Shown here: one piece after another, positions 1 to 10,715 of the stretch | Position numbering within the stretch: position 1 is the first letter of the stretch | Layout: each line of letters begins with the position of its first letter | Source: Ochotona curzoniae | Lineage: Eukaryota > Chordata > Mammalia > Lagomorpha > Ochotonidae | DNA: 64,000 nucleotides | Assembly: GCF_017591425.1 (NCBI RefSeq) | Contig: NW_024465885.1 | Span: 44,201,001-44,265,000, forward strand | Direction: 5' to 3' | Translations under genes and position numbers: made by a program | The notes under the pieces: generated by a model | Database searches by the model: none | Seen by the model: only the letters and a program-made list of their open reading frames with translations | What the model was told of the DNA's origin: nothing

Positions 1-238
1 ATGGGTACTAGTTCCAGCTGCTCCACTTCTGATCCTGCTCCCTGCTACTGGCTTGGGAAAGCAGAGGATGCGGGCCCCTACACCCATGCGGGAGATCCAG
101 AAGAATCTCCTGCTTCCTGGCACTGGATTGGCTCAGCTCTGGCCATCTGGGCTTGAACAGGCAGATGAAAGAGTCCTTCTAATTATCGCTCTTTCTGTCT
201 GTAACTCTGGCTTTCAAGTAAAATAAAGAAATAATTAA
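1..238 (+). repeat. C-type SINE, 5' cut by window edge
   Basis: Right-hand part of a lagomorph C-type SINE in sense orientation. The diagnostic body is present (crossing 'ctccctgctactggcttggg', then 'gggagatccagaagaatctcctg', given here only as landmarks), followed by a pyrimidine-rich stretch and an AATAAA-like A/T tail. The tRNA-like head lies outside the window. Confidence 0.85.
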
Positions 239-2153
239 AGCCCCCCCTCACATTCATACACAATTTCAAATATTCTTGGTACAACAAAGAGGACTTTGCA
301 TAAATTAAAAATGGACCATAACCTTTCAAAAAAATTGTTAATAAAGGTATTCATTTTGCGGGGATTACTATTTAATGTTTATTGATACCCTCCCCAAATG
401 CTGTGAGCAGCCAGGGCCGGGTCAAGCACAAGTGAGGGATCCATCTGGACCTGCCCCGTGGGTGGTCGGAAGCACAGTCTCTGGGCCATCATGTGCTGCC
501 TTCCAGTGCCTCAGCAGGGAGCGGCACACTAGGGGGGAAGCCAGATTGGATGTTGTGCTTCCCAAGAACCCCTGTGTTCAAAGATTTCTAAAACATCAAT
601 AGGAAGCCATTTCAAAAGGTTTCGTTATGGCTCCAACGGCGGCAAGAACTGCAGCTATACTTGGTCCCCCCAGGAGCTCATCCACTAACAATTGTAAATA
701 AAGCGTCCTCACATCATTCCCTCCCTACCTGTTCAGGCCCTAAGTGTCCTGAGCCTCACATTCCACAGACATAAGACAAGACCCATCTTTCGAGCAAACA
801 GGTGTTTGGGGTAATCTATCCATTAGCCTAGCCCGGGATTAGTGGCAACCAGCCGCTCTTCAGTATTACCGATCAATATTCTTCCTCTTCATGCTGTCCT
901 GCCTGCCTTGCTCCCTTGCGAGGGCCATCCTCACCTCAGCCCAGGGGACAGGCAAACACCTGAATGCCTCAGACCTGGGATATGGCCAGAGCCTCAAACC
1001 CCATCTGTCCCCCAAAGTGCAAACTGTTCTTCCACAGTCCAATGTTCATTATTCCTTCCACAAGGTTTGCAATGCTATGATCACCATGGGTTAGTTCAAA
1101 CATATCTCTATCCCACTTTTGTTGTTTTGGGGAAAGTAAAGACGCACGGTCACACGGCTGGGCTGCGAGGGAAGGAGAGTGAAGCCTGTGCCGAGATGGG
1201 GGTCCCACACGCTCACTTTGCCAGCACAGCTGTCCCTGGCCATGTGCACCTCCACGCCACATCCCGACCCAGTCTCAGGACTGTGCATCCCAGGATAAGA
1301 CAAGCTGCCATGTTACAGGGCGAAGCTTCAGTTACACTTTGATCATTCACGAACAGGTGACTTAATAAGTTTTAGTAAGGCCCTTATTAAGTGTTGAGCT
1401 TTTCCACATATATATGAGAAAATATAATATATAAATAAAAATATCCACACATCAGAAAAACAACTATTACCAAGCCATGAGTCCAATATTTGGTTAAAAA
1501 AATGGAGTCAACAGAGTCTAGGTAACCAGCTGGCGATCAGGTTCACACACCACACTTGGCATGCGCTGGGAGACCGAGTGCCGAGGTGGCACCCAGAGTC
1601 AGGACATCTCTGGATGGGCCAAGGCCTCTGGAAACACATCTGCTCTTGGACAAGCGGCAAAGGCAACAGGCACACGGGGGTTCTGTGGCAAACAACTGCG
1701 ATCACAGGTCCAGTGTCGGTGATGCTGCCAGAGTGGCTTACACCTGACTAAATTCTGGCAGGCAAGCCTAGCATGTGAACATTTACCTCAAAGAACTTTT
1801 GATTTTCACATTCTGGGGCTATTGACTTGAGACTTAACAAAAATGCAAGGGAAACAAAGTTGTGAGCGCTCAGAGGCGCCACGCAGAAATGAGGCTTCAC
1901 CAGGAGGTGTCAAGTACCAGGCCTCTTGTAATCACAAGTGTTTCCATCTCCAGGAGCATTCTCTAGTCAGGCTTGGTTGTTTTTACACATGTCAGGCAAA
2001 ATTTCTAGATTTGTGCCACCGGAGTTCTAGAGCTAGGTGGGCAAGCAGAAAGATACTACTGTTATTATTACTGCTTGATACAAGCTGTAGCAGAAGCAAG
2101 AGGGAAAATGCATTTGTTCTGCAACAAGTGCTTTCCACCGAGGCCTATCCAGC
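239..2153. other. Unique sequence, inferred CRYZL1 intron 1
   Basis: No repeat, RNA gene or coding exon is recognisable here. Open frames of 60-166 codons occur on both strands, for example 842-1342 on +, but they lack family resemblance, splice context and consistent composition. The CRYZL1 exon carrying its start codon was looked for on the - strand from 1 to 4600 and not found, so it probably lies to the left of the window. Confidence 0.5.
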
Positions 2154-2426
2154 CTAGGGGCTCCCGATAAAGGGAAGACTTTCCTTCTCCATCTTAGGAG
2201 AGATGTACTGCTCCTTGTACGCAAGCTTCTCGTAACACCTACTGATAGATGCAGTCACTTAAGAGTCCAGGATTTCTTGTGTGAGGGGCTCCATCGCGAG
2301 ACCCTTGGGCTTGATGGGCTGGGGCGGTGGGATGCTCCTTCTTCTGACTGCGATGCTCTGCTCTAGTTCCTGCTCGGTGCAGGGCCAACTGGCATTGCTT
2401 AGCCGGAACCATGGAAACTCTGACAT
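2154..2426 (-). pseudogene. Unrecognised coding-like fragment, interrupted by one stop
   Basis: On the - strand an ATG at 2426-2424 opens 55 codons to a TAA at 2261-2259. The same frame then runs a further 34 codons to a TAG at 2156-2154. The two halves look like one protein: the first is Pro/Arg/Lys-rich and ends in a segment reading MEPLTQEILDS, the second contains YEKLAYKEQYISPKMEKE. Such amino acid composition is unlike random intronic frames. An in-frame stop lies just upstream of the ATG and a second frame upstream is also open, which suggests a frameshift. I do not recognise the family. A decayed processed pseudogene or a degenerate exon within the inferred CRYZL1 intron are both possible; no poly(A) or target duplication was identified. 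This is an inference from composition only. Confidence 0.3.
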
Positions 2427-2911
2427 TTCTTAGATTTTGTCATACTGTGCCACTGAGGGACCGTGGAGGCCGTGATGTAAATGGTGACAGTCTAGTCTGG
2501 AAGTTGCCTTAGGCACATGCCACTGGATAATGCAGCTAGGAGGAACCCGAGGGCAAAGCGGAGCTCATCACCTGGAGCGTCTCCCCTAAAAGATCACATT
2601 TCAGTCCTCCCATACACTGAGCCAGTCTACCTAGAACTTACTGCAGTTATAAACGCTGACTTAACGTTCCAGTTAACTGCAAGTTTTTGAAGAAACCGAT
2701 TTTTGCTTCAAACGCAAAACACCAAGTGCAATTCTGAGCAAACATTTACCCACAAATGCAAAATCAAGAGAAAGTAAGCTCACAAAAAATACCATAATCC
2801 ACAAAAGTGAGAGGAAATGATTTTGCAAATCACATTTTAGCATGTGTTTCCTTGTACTTCTCAGTACAAGTAGCGTTCACTGGGCCTGAGGGGTGTAAAA
2901 TTGCCTTCGGA

Positions 2912-3200
2912 ATATTTTTTTACAGGATTTTTTTATTGGAAAGTCAGACCCACAGAGAGAAGCAGAGAGAAAGATCCTGCATCTACTGGCTCACTCCCCA
3001 AGCAGCTACAATGGCTGGGGCTGAGCTGATAAGAAGCCAGGAGCCTCTTCCGGGTCTCCAATGTGGGAGAAGGGTCCCAAGGCCTTGGGTCGTCCTCCAC
3101 GGCTTTCCCAGGCTGCAAGCAGGGAGCTGGAAGTGGAGCAGCTGGGATTCTGGTTCATGCAAGTTGAGGACTTTAACTACTAGGCTATCACGCTGGGCCC
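2912..3200 (-). repeat. C-type SINE, near complete
   Basis: Antisense copy: T-run, 'tttttattggaaagtcagac', the conserved body and a terminal 'ctgggccc' at 3193-3200. A likely target-site duplication 'ggaatatt' sits left of the T-run and right of the end (about 3207). Confidence 0.9.
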
Positions 3201-4459
3201 TTCTTTGGAATATTCTGTGTGAAGTTCATAAAGGCAAAACCAAACAAATGTTTTTTATACACCATTAAAAGAAGGGAAAAAAAAAAAAGAGCTCTTGACA
3301 AACAAAGCAGAAACCACTGGTCCCATCACAGAACCTTGTTAGACTCAGGGTTCCCACCTCCTTGAGAAGGTACAGGGACAGATGGATGCTCAGCTGTCCG
3401 GGGCAAGTAGGTTCAGAGCGTTTTTTTTCAACTCTCTTCTTCACGCCACAAGTTTGATTTTAAATGCACACCACAGAGAGGGAGGTGAAAGACCCCCAAA
3501 AAACTCCCACAAAAAAAAAAACCTGAAATCATCGCTGCCGCTGGCAAGCCGTTTTAGATCCGACATTTCACCTGCTGCTCACGGCTGGGGCAGAAGCAAT
3601 GAAATGAGTCCCACAGGCACTCAGGAGGCATTATTGCAGGGGCAGGTGGGGAGAATGGGGCAGTTCCCGCCCACCCCAGCTAGCATCCCACCACTCCCAC
3701 TGACTAGCCCTACTTAATTCGAACCTTCCTGGACCTTGGAGTCTGTAATCTACAAGACAGCCACACCACGGTCATTACCTCCAAGGACGGCTGCAAGGGT
3801 TAAACACGGTCAACCTTGCAAAGCACTGGGCACACGCGATTTGCTCGCAGTGAAGGATAGGATATTTGGCGATTATTTCTGCACACTAGGCAGGGCCCAC
3901 TTAATTTAGTCTTCCGAGTGGTCAAGATTGTCGTTGCCAGGACCTCGCTTCTGAACCCCCTTGCTTTTTGCACCTTCTCTGTTACCAAGAATAGCCCCTG
4001 GCTACACTAGCTACAGGTGGCTACTGTGCACCCCCACTGGGTCCTCTCCACATTTACCATAATACACCAGACTTGCAAGAATTCATACAAAACAAATATA
4101 TATGAAAATCTTTCACTCTTAAAAATATCGCATTATGGGGTCTGTGGAAATGATGCTGGGGCGGGGGCAGTCCAAGAAACAGCACTTCAGTTCTTGCTGA
4201 GTCCGGTACCGGGGACCGACCATTCCAAGAGTGGGTCGTTGGTTACAGGCCCAGTGGAGGGTACGCGGGGGCAGGGCTGGCTCAGGTGCTGGGTCCTGCC
4301 AACGTCCTAACCAACATGCTGGCTTTTAGGGGTGGTCAGTAGGGGGGAAGGCAGGCGGCGGGGTGGAATTCAGTTGAGAAGATGAAGTGAAACAAAACTG
4401 CCAGGCCAGGCCTCGGCCTTGGCGAAGGTGGAGGCAAATGCAAAAAGAGACAAAAACCT
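3201..4459. other. Unique sequence upstream of the CpG island
   Basis: Non-repetitive sequence between a SINE and the promoter island. Short A-runs at about 3278 and 3510 are the only simple repeats. No exon is supported. Confidence 0.5.
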
Positions 4460-4676
4460 ACAATGCAAACTGTCGAGGGCCACAGGCTTCTAAGTCCACC
4501 TGCGTCCTCCCCGCCCCTCAGCCCAGCTAGGCCTGAGCTCGCGCGGGTGCCAAACCGCGGGTACGACGCAGACCACCGTCCGCCCCAGGGCCAGCAGAGC
4601 TTCACCGGGAGTCTCCTGATCTCTCGCCCCAAGTCCCGCTTCCCCAAGATCACTCCACGCTCGCCCCAGGGCTCAC

Positions 4677-4800
4677 CTGTAGGGAAGCAGCCCCAACGGC
4701 CTGCGCCTCCGCCACCGCCACCTTTCCGGCTCGCCGCAGAGAGCCCGCCCCGTAAGGCTCAGGGTAAGCACCCATTGGCCAGGCCGCTTGTCACTCCTGT
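4677..4800 (-). other. CRYZL1: Probable first (non-coding) exon of CRYZL1
   Basis: On the - strand a strong donor CAG|GTGAGC is formed at 4677/4676. It follows a G/C-rich leader with GGTGGCGGTGGCGGAGG-type sequence and no long open frame. A GGCCAATGGG box on the same strand at about 4772-4781 and a ZNF143-like site at 4837-4855 lie upstream, typical of a CpG-island housekeeping promoter, so transcription may actually start nearer 4710-4740. The upstream limit given is therefore only an estimate. CRYZL1 encodes a quinone-oxidoreductase-like protein; none of its coding sequence is in the window. Assignment rests on the known head-to-head arrangement with ITSN1 and on the donor, not on protein matches. 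Confidence 0.5.
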
Positions 4801-4826
4801 GTTGCTGCGGGGAACGCCATAGCAAC
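4801..4826. promoter_or_regulatory. Inverted repeat GTTGCT...AGCAAC, RFX/X-box-like
   Basis: GTTGCT at 4801-4806 pairs exactly with AGCAAC at 4821-4826 across a 14-nt spacer. On the - strand the right arm reads GTTGCTATGGCG, resembling an RFX X-box half site. Position is about 50-100 bases upstream of the inferred CRYZL1 start. Function is inferred. Confidence 0.4.
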
Positions 4827-4836
4827 TGAACTCTGA

Positions 4837-4855
4837 ACTACATCTCCCGGCATGC
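4837..4855 (+). promoter_or_regulatory. ZNF143/Staf (SBS-type) binding motif
   Basis: ACTACATCTCCCGGCATGC matches the ACTACAATTCCCAGCATGC-type SBS motif bound by ZNF143 and associated with THAP11/HCFC1, a classic element of bidirectional CpG promoters. It lies between the two inferred first exons, nearer to CRYZL1. Confidence 0.7.
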
Positions 4856-4873
4856 TCGGGGAAGTTGGATTTT

Positions 4874-4881
4874 ATGCAAAT
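4874..4881 (+). promoter_or_regulatory. Octamer motif ATGCAAAT
   Basis: A perfect ATGCAAAT, the POU-domain (OCT1/OCT2) octamer, in the A/T-rich gap between the two islands, 20 bases from the ZNF143-like motif. Role is inferred from position. Confidence 0.5.
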
Positions 4882-5332
4882 TTCATGAACGGCCACACCC
4901 TTGCCTCGTCCCCCTGTCTTTCGGCTCCACCTTAGTCTCTGGGATTTTAAAGTCTTACGTATTTAAGATTTTATGTCTTTAGGTACTTAGTCTTCTGTAA
5001 CCATGCCGACGGCCTGACACATCTACACTGTAGGCCCAGCACGCTATAGGTTCCCACACCGCGGACCTCCGGTGGCCTGCTTTGTAAGCGAGAGGAAAGG
5101 GGGACACGAGAATGCCACTCCGCCCACTCTGAGTTTGCCGATTGGTTGATGTAACTGTCACTCCGTCGGCTTCCATTTTTTTTGGGCATCCCCGCCTTTC
5201 AATCCCGTGGTAGGCGGGGCTAACGGTAGTGGGCGGTGAGGTGGTGCCGTTCCTTTTCTCCTATTGGCTGGGCGTTGTCCCCACCCACCTTGTGGGCGGA
5301 GGAGGGGGCGTGGTCGGCGGAGGCCGAGGGAG

Positions 5333-5344
5333 ATGAGGAGATAG
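5333..5344 (+). promoter_or_regulatory. uORF 1, three codons (if included in the transcript)
   Basis: ATG AGG AGA TAG near the inferred cap site. Whether it is transcribed depends on the true start of exon 1. Confidence 0.3.
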
Positions 5345-5494
5345 GCGGGAGCGAGGGAGCGAGGGAGGGAGCGAAGGAGGTAGAGAGGATCGCAGGAACG
5401 CGCGGAGGGAGCGCAGCTTGGTTGCTCCGTAGTACGGCGGCTCGCGAGGCGGAGTGCCGAGCAGGCTAAGGGGCGCACGGCGGGGCGGGCGGGG

Positions 5495-5548
5495 ATGGTG
5501 CGGGCCCCGGCTCCGGCGTCCCCCGGCGCGGAGTGTGAGCTGCACTGA
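5495..5548 (+). promoter_or_regulatory. uORF 2, 17 codons, wholly in exon 1
   Basis: ATG at 5495 with G at -3 and G at +4 (good initiation context) runs 17 codons to TGA at 5546-5548. It is Ala/Pro-rich, as expected from GC-rich leader sequence, and ends 39 bases before uORF 3 starts. Confidence 0.5.
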
Positions 5549-6800
5549 TTTGTCCCTGCGGCGGCGGCGCGCGGACCCGCCCGGAGATGAGGTGAGACGC
5601 GCGCTGGCCGGCGGCGGCCTGGACCGTGGGGGTCGGCGCGATGGCCGCCCTTCACCCTCGGCCGCGCGCCCGGGAGTCGCGGCGACGGCGGCCACCCTTT
5701 GCGGGCTCCTTGCAGGGTGCTGGGGGACGGCCGGCTGGCCGGCTGAGCGGAGGCCGGGGCGTAAAGGGGCTGGGGATGGCGGCCGCGGGACGGGGCTTGG
5801 GGCCGAACGGGTGTCCGCAGAGCCCGGGGGGCTGACCTCGCTGCCCTCGGCCGCGGGAAGGGTGGTGACGGGCCATGACCCCGCAGCTTCGCCGACCTGC
5901 ACCCCGCTTGGGGAAGACGAGCCGGCAGGGATCGGTGTGCGCCGGGCCTGGAGCCCCGGGCTCGCCCCTCTCTTTTGCGGGCGCGTGTGAGACCCTGTCA
6001 AGGGAAAGGCAGGCAGTGCTGCCCGGCCCTGGCCGAGCTGCGGGGCCGGCCCTGCTGGCGCTCCCCGGACGGGCGGGTCCGCGTGTCCCCTTGGCCATCT
6101 GGGCGCACCGACCCGCTTGGCTTTGTGGCGTGCACCCTAGGCCCCCTCCACCGCTGTGGGCTCTCGCTTCCTCGGGGATGTGTCCTTCCATGCCCCGGGA
6201 AAGGCGCCTGCTGAGGGATGGGTGCGCCGTCCTTCCCCTCCGTCTGCCAAGTTCGTGGATTGCACGTCCTGCGGACAGTCTTTTGTTGGGGTGCGGGCTG
6301 GATGGAGAAGGCTTTTTGCTTTTGGAGAGGAGATGGCTGGGTGGGAGGAATGAACAGGTTTCTCCGCAGAACCGGAGCGGGGTGGGGTGGGGTGTGTGTG
6401 GAGGATTTCGAGAAGCCTGGTCCACGGGAAAGTTTCTTTCGAACTTTGCCATCTGCGGTGCGGTTCTGGAAGGCAGAACCGGCCCACGGCCCTGTGAGAG
6501 CGCGGGACGCCCGGCCAGATGAGTCCCTTTGTGCTCCTCTGCCGGCATCCGCGCTTTTGCCAGCGGCCGAAGCGCAGGAATCATCCAAACAAACCCATTG
6601 CCCAGTGTACACAATGAAAACCGACGCGGTGCAGACAGACGCGTCCGAACGCGCCGGGACTGTCAGTCCACAGGCAGTTGGGCTAATCCAGTCGGACGGA
6701 TGGAGAGAAAGGCCTGGATTATGGAGGGGCCAGGAATCAGGGACCAGCAATCTGCTGGCTAATGGGTTGGCAGTGGGGCCACCCTTCACTCAACTCGCCG

Positions 6801-6818
6801 CCCCCCCCCCCCCCCCGC
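6801..6818. repeat. Poly-C tract
   Basis: Uninterrupted run of C at the downstream edge of the CpG island, followed by GCCGCC. Its length is approximate. Confidence 0.9.
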
Positions 6819-6820
6819 CG

Positions 6821-8484
6821 CCCCAACCCAGAGGGCAGGAATGTGTGTGCTGGGATGCCTTTATTTTTAGCTGACTTTTTAAGCACCTTTCATAGTTAGT
6901 AGTTCTCTGTGTCTGTCGTGGAGAACCAAATACTGGTTTGGCTTTAAACAGTTTTCCTAGTTGGTCGCATCTGTGAAGTACTGAAGAGGATTTGATTCTA
7001 ACTAAAAGCATTTTAAAAAAGAGATGTGGGGCGGTGCATATTCTTCCTGCAGAAGAATTCGAAAGAAACACAGGAACTTGGAAGTGTTCTGATTTTCCAA
7101 AATGAAGGATGCTGATTTGGTGGTGATAGTGCTGAAAATATTTCAGACGCTTCTAAGTAGTCCAGAAATGAGAGTTCCTAATCCTACTGTTTGCTTTAAA
7201 AATATATGTATGTATCTGTGGTTGTATCTGATGAAATTGCTGGGGAGCACGATAGCAGGATACCTACAAAGAGCTGTTTATTATTCTGCCCGAGTAGGAG
7301 AGGAAATGAACACATTTTTAATGTACTTTGGAACCCCATGGATTGTTCGGACACTAAGCATTGTGAAATAGGGCATAAAATGAGTGCTCGCGAGTTAGTT
7401 CCCTGAAATATTTGCCCCTCTTAGCATTTTTTTTTTAGTTGACTGGCAATTTCTCTTGTTCTTAATGCTAGCTTTGAATATTGGTAGTGAGGCTCCGCTT
7501 CCGCTTGTTTTCCTCAAATGCTTAATTGAGGCAAATTCAGGGTTCCTGTAAGAGATGAAGCAGGCGGCGCTGGGAAATTCCTCTTTTCGGATTCATCTTA
7601 ATTCGCTCCATTTATGAGTTACAGGCAAGTTTTTCATGGGGATTGGGTGGATAGCTCAAGTTGCACTGCCCTTAGGCTGTTGTATTTGAATGAGTGTTGC
7701 CTGGTCACTTTCTGAATGGGATTTCCAAAGTCTGGATCCCACCTCACTGTCACTTAACATCAGCGTTAACAACAGGGCTTTTAAAATACAGATTTCTTGT
7801 CATCGCACGGTGGAATTGGACAGGTCACGGTCAACAGGTTGTCAGGACTTGGCCCAGCACAGTGCAGCTGGAGAGCCACTGGTGTCGGCTCACTGAGCAG
7901 CTCCGGAAGTGCATAACAAGTGTTTGAGATGACACAATACGTTTGGTATATTAGGATGCTAACTCCAAGCCTTTGATCATGACCTTGAAGATACACAGTT
8001 GTACCTGTGATATTACGTTTCAGAGTTGCAGAGACTGATTCAACCCCGTGTCCTTGCTGCTTTAAACAGTGCCTGGAGGAGCTCCATGAAGTCTTTGGCA
8101 AATGGAGGAGTCAAGAAGCAAATAAAAAAAAAAAAAAAGCCAGTTTTTAAAAGTATTGCTTGTCAAATTCATCCCATCACTTAGTCCTTGTTTTTATGCA
8201 TCAGGGAGGCCACAAGCACTGTATCCTAATGATTTCTGTGAGTTTGGTTAGCATTTCCCAAGTATAAGCTAAACAAGGCCATAAGCTGAAAAGAAGACAG
8301 CAAAATGTTGGCTTAGAGACTGAAAATATGCATTTAAGTCATAGAGTTACAGTAAATCATTTTATACTGTAAACATTGGTCTGCTTTCCAGGCTCACTTT
8401 TCAGGCTAATTCAGTCTTTGCTTCTGTCTCTCAGAGTCCACCAATAAGGCAGAGGGGCTTAATGACAAACTCTGGAGAAGCCTG
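6821..8484. other. Unique intronic sequence
   Basis: No interspersed repeat, exon or RNA gene is recognised. A short A-run (about 8125-8140) is the only simple repeat. The nearness to the promoter makes regulatory content possible but no specific site is claimed. Confidence 0.5.
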
Positions 8485-8584
8485 GGTTGAGCATGCCGAG
8501 TCAGTGACTTTGACCTAGCTGCCTAACCACTCAGTGCCTTCAGTTTTCTCAGATGAGAATGGAATAGTAGCAGGATTTACCGGA
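8485..8584 (+). repeat. MIR SINE fragment
   Basis: The core 'gactttgacctagctgccta' followed by a 'cctcagttttct'-like segment and 'agatgagaatggaatagtag' matches the MIR core (loss of the poly-codon markers is expected at this age). Sense orientation; the following C-type SINE abuts it. Confidence 0.75.
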
Positions 8585-8872
8585 AGATTTGAAAGGCAGA
8601 ACATCAGAGAGAGGGAGAGCATGAGCTCCATCTCCTGTGGCTGGTTCGGTCTCTGCCCAGAGCTGCAGCTGCCAGATCCGGCCCAGGCTGAAGCCGGGAG
8701 CCAGGCGCTGCGGCTGGGTGTCTGCCGTGGATCTCAGGGGCTCTTACCCACCACTCCTCTGTTGCATCTGCAGGAGGCCCGATCAGAAGAGGAGGACCTG
8801 GAGCTGGCACTCTGAAAGGGAATGCCAGACTTGTAAATGAAGGGCTAACCTGTTGAGCTCCAACACTGATAC
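8585..8872 (-). repeat. Old C-type SINE
   Basis: Antisense copy beginning 'gaaaggcagaacatcagaga', with the glutamine/leucine-like GCAGCTGC body and GGAG-rich end; more diverged than most copies here, with a CG-rich middle. Its 3' half resembles the older rabbit-type C repeat. Confidence 0.6.
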
Positions 8873-9094
8873 CCAAATTTAGATACTCTCAAGTGCTTAC
8901 ATAAGTTTTTCAGGTATGCACTTAATAATGTGTGTTTATCATGGTGATAAATAATTGGAGTATGAAAACAATATCAAAATTCAAAAGCTAAAATTGTTTT
9001 CATGCTATTATACTTTGTGGTAATAAGAAAAATCTGTTGCTTAAAAAGAAAGGTTCATTAGTGTCTTGGTACTAAATATTAGTTGTTTAGAAAG

Positions 9095-9230
9095 ATTCCA
9101 GCAGCTCCCACTGGGTCTCCTGTGTGGGTGGCAGGGACCCAGCTGGTGGCTTGAGCTGTCCCGGGTTGCCTGCTAGGCTGCAGGTGTCCCAAGCTTTGTC
9201 TTAACCACTATGCTACATACCTAACCTGGA
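9095..9230 (-). repeat. Fragment of old C-type SINE
   Basis: Contains 'gtctcctgtgtgggtggcag' and an end 'cttaaccactatgctac', the antisense of the tRNA-like head. The A/T tail half is missing. Confidence 0.6.
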
Positions 9231-9939
9231 TGACTTTGTGTGATGATCAGCTAATATCCTTTGTAGTAAAAAATTATATAGGAAGATTGAAATAAAGAAA
9301 ATTAAAAGGTAGAAAAATTGTAAAATATCCGTAACTCCCCTCTTAGAGTGCATACTCTGCCGATTCTGTTCATCTACAAGGTTTGGTGTCCAGCTACACT
9401 TACATAATGGTGATTTTTCTTTTTTCATTACCATCATGAATGTCTTCTGACTATTGCAGATTCAGTTTTTTTTTTAACTGAATGATATTTCATTTTGTAT
9501 CTGTACTAATCTAACCAATTAATTTCTATTAGGCATTACTTTGGTTTTGCTCCCCACCACTGTCAGTAACTGCCATGTTTATTCTGTATGTGTCTCTGTA
9601 TATATAGTAAGACTTTTCCTTTAGGATAAGTGTGTGGAAGTACAATCATAGGACCAAGGATATGATAAGATTTTTGATAGTTGTTTCCAATTTTACCTTT
9701 TAGCAAGATTGCAGCAGTTTTACACTCTTCCCTGGTGTGTGAGGGTCCCAGTCTCCTCCCTCCTTCCTGTTTTTGGACTTAACCAGTGACAAACCTAGTG
9801 ACATTTTGCTTCTGAGAATAATGGAATGTTGGTGTAACTTGTCCACTGGTGTGTTATGGAAAGCCAGAAAATTCATGTGCCTGTGATATTGATAGCTCAT
9901 CTCTGTCAAGTCCTTTTGCGGCACTGATGCACATTGACT
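9231..9939. other. Unique A/T-rich intronic sequence
   Basis: Nothing beyond an A/T-rich stretch is recognised; some of it may be an old unclassified LINE remnant. Confidence 0.4.
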
Positions 9940-10082
9940 GTGCGTAGACATCACTTGATCTCTCGTTTTACGGATGGGTGTGCTTGGAGGCTGAGGTTAA
10001 GCAACGTCGCCAGCCAGCAGGTAGCCGAGCAGATTTCTCACTGTGGAGTCCAAAACTCAGCCTTCTTACCGGACACTTACTG
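9940..10082 (-). repeat. MIR SINE fragment
   Basis: 'gttttacggatgggtgtgct' and 'gaggctgaggttaagcaacg' then 'agcaggtagccgagc' correspond to the antisense MIR core (bulk-matching the order tail, core, head). Confidence 0.7.
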
Positions 10083-10514
10083 CTCGATGTTTGGAGGATT
10101 TGCACATTCTTGATTTCTCTGGGGAATAACTTCCTAGTTCTAGTGTGAGTTGTTGTATATGTTAGGTGGGGAGCCTCTCAGGAGTTGGTTAGCTAAGTTA
10201 GCCCACAAAAAAGCCATATCAACTGCCTGGCATTCATTTGTCAAAGTGGTCTTATTATCCTTTCCTCTGTGGTAATTTTCCTAGAGTACCCGGCATGCAA
10301 AACAGGGCTGGAGGGTGACAGGGAGACATCTCTGTCATTGAAATCTGCAAAGGCAGTGGACTCGCGGAGTGGCCTTGCCTTGGAGACACACAAAAGGCTG
10401 CACAGATGTGATGCACAGAGGTGGGAGTCTGGAGGCTGTCACAGGGGCCTGTAGAGTGGACTCCATACATATCATACATCTGCTGCACAATTCAAAGAAA
10501 TGGAGAGCCAAGGC

Positions 10515-10652
10515 AATGGCTAGCATGGCGGTGTAGTGGGTAAAGCTGATGCCGATGACATCTGGAAGGAGCTCCTGACCTCTGGCTTTGGACTGGCTCA
10601 GCTCTGGTCGTTGTGGTCGTTTGGGGAGTGAAGCAACAGATGGAAGATTCTT

Positions 10653-10683
<31 letters not shown>

Positions 10684-10715
10684 TTCAAGTAAATAAATTA
10701 ATTAAACAAAAAACA
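10515..10715 (+). repeat. C-type SINE with internal deletion
   Basis: The head has a box A-like 'atggcggtgtagtgggtaaa'. The central 100 bases (CTCCCTGCTTGTGGCC region) are missing, and the copy resumes at 'gagctcctgacctctggctt'. It ends with a (CT)n run at 10652-10676 and an A/T tail. There is a probable slippage expansion of the CT run. Confidence 0.8.

Larger units (their letters stand above)
5300..5591 (+). other. ITSN1: ITSN1 exon 1, 5' untranslated
   Basis: The exon ends at 5591 with GGAGATGAG followed by the donor GTGAGA at 5592. Joined to exon 2 at 57429 the leader reads ATGAG|GTGTCC, which agrees with the mammalian ITSN1 leader as I remember it. The start is uncertain; it is placed downstream of an inverted CCAAT box (5263-5267) and the GC-rich stretch at 5291-5320. 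The exon is purine-rich (GAGGGAGCGAGG repeats, 5341-5380) in its first half and GC-rich in the second. It contains upstream ATGs at 5333, 5495 and 5587, described separately. Confidence 0.8.
4460..6820. promoter_or_regulatory. Double CpG island / divergent CRYZL1-ITSN1 promoter
   Basis: Two CpG-dense blocks, about 4480-4860 and 5100-6820, are separated by an A/T-rich stretch (4865-5000). The left block surrounds a strong - strand splice donor, the right one the ITSN1 first exon. In human, CRYZL1 and ITSN1 are head-to-head about 0.5 kb apart (established, from memory), and the spacing here agrees. No TATA box is evident. Inverted CCAAT boxes (ATTGG) lie at 4774-4778, 5141-5145 and 5263-5267, and a GC box at 5211-5221. 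The right block continues well into intron 1 and ends near a run of C at 6801-6818. Confidence 0.85.

Noticed and set aside
842..1342. 166-codon frame near the left end
   Set aside because: No family resemblance, no splice sites in register, and a competing antisense frame of similar look.
1..4676. CRYZL1 exon 2 with the start codon
   Set aside because: No - strand frame resembling the CRYZL1 N-terminus with an acceptor site was found; it presumably lies outside the window.
5261..6789. Long open frames on both strands (up to 320 codons) in the CpG island
   Set aside because: They overlap one another in several frames, are driven by the rarity of stop codons in GC-rich DNA, and contradict the splice-defined non-coding exon 1 and intron 1.
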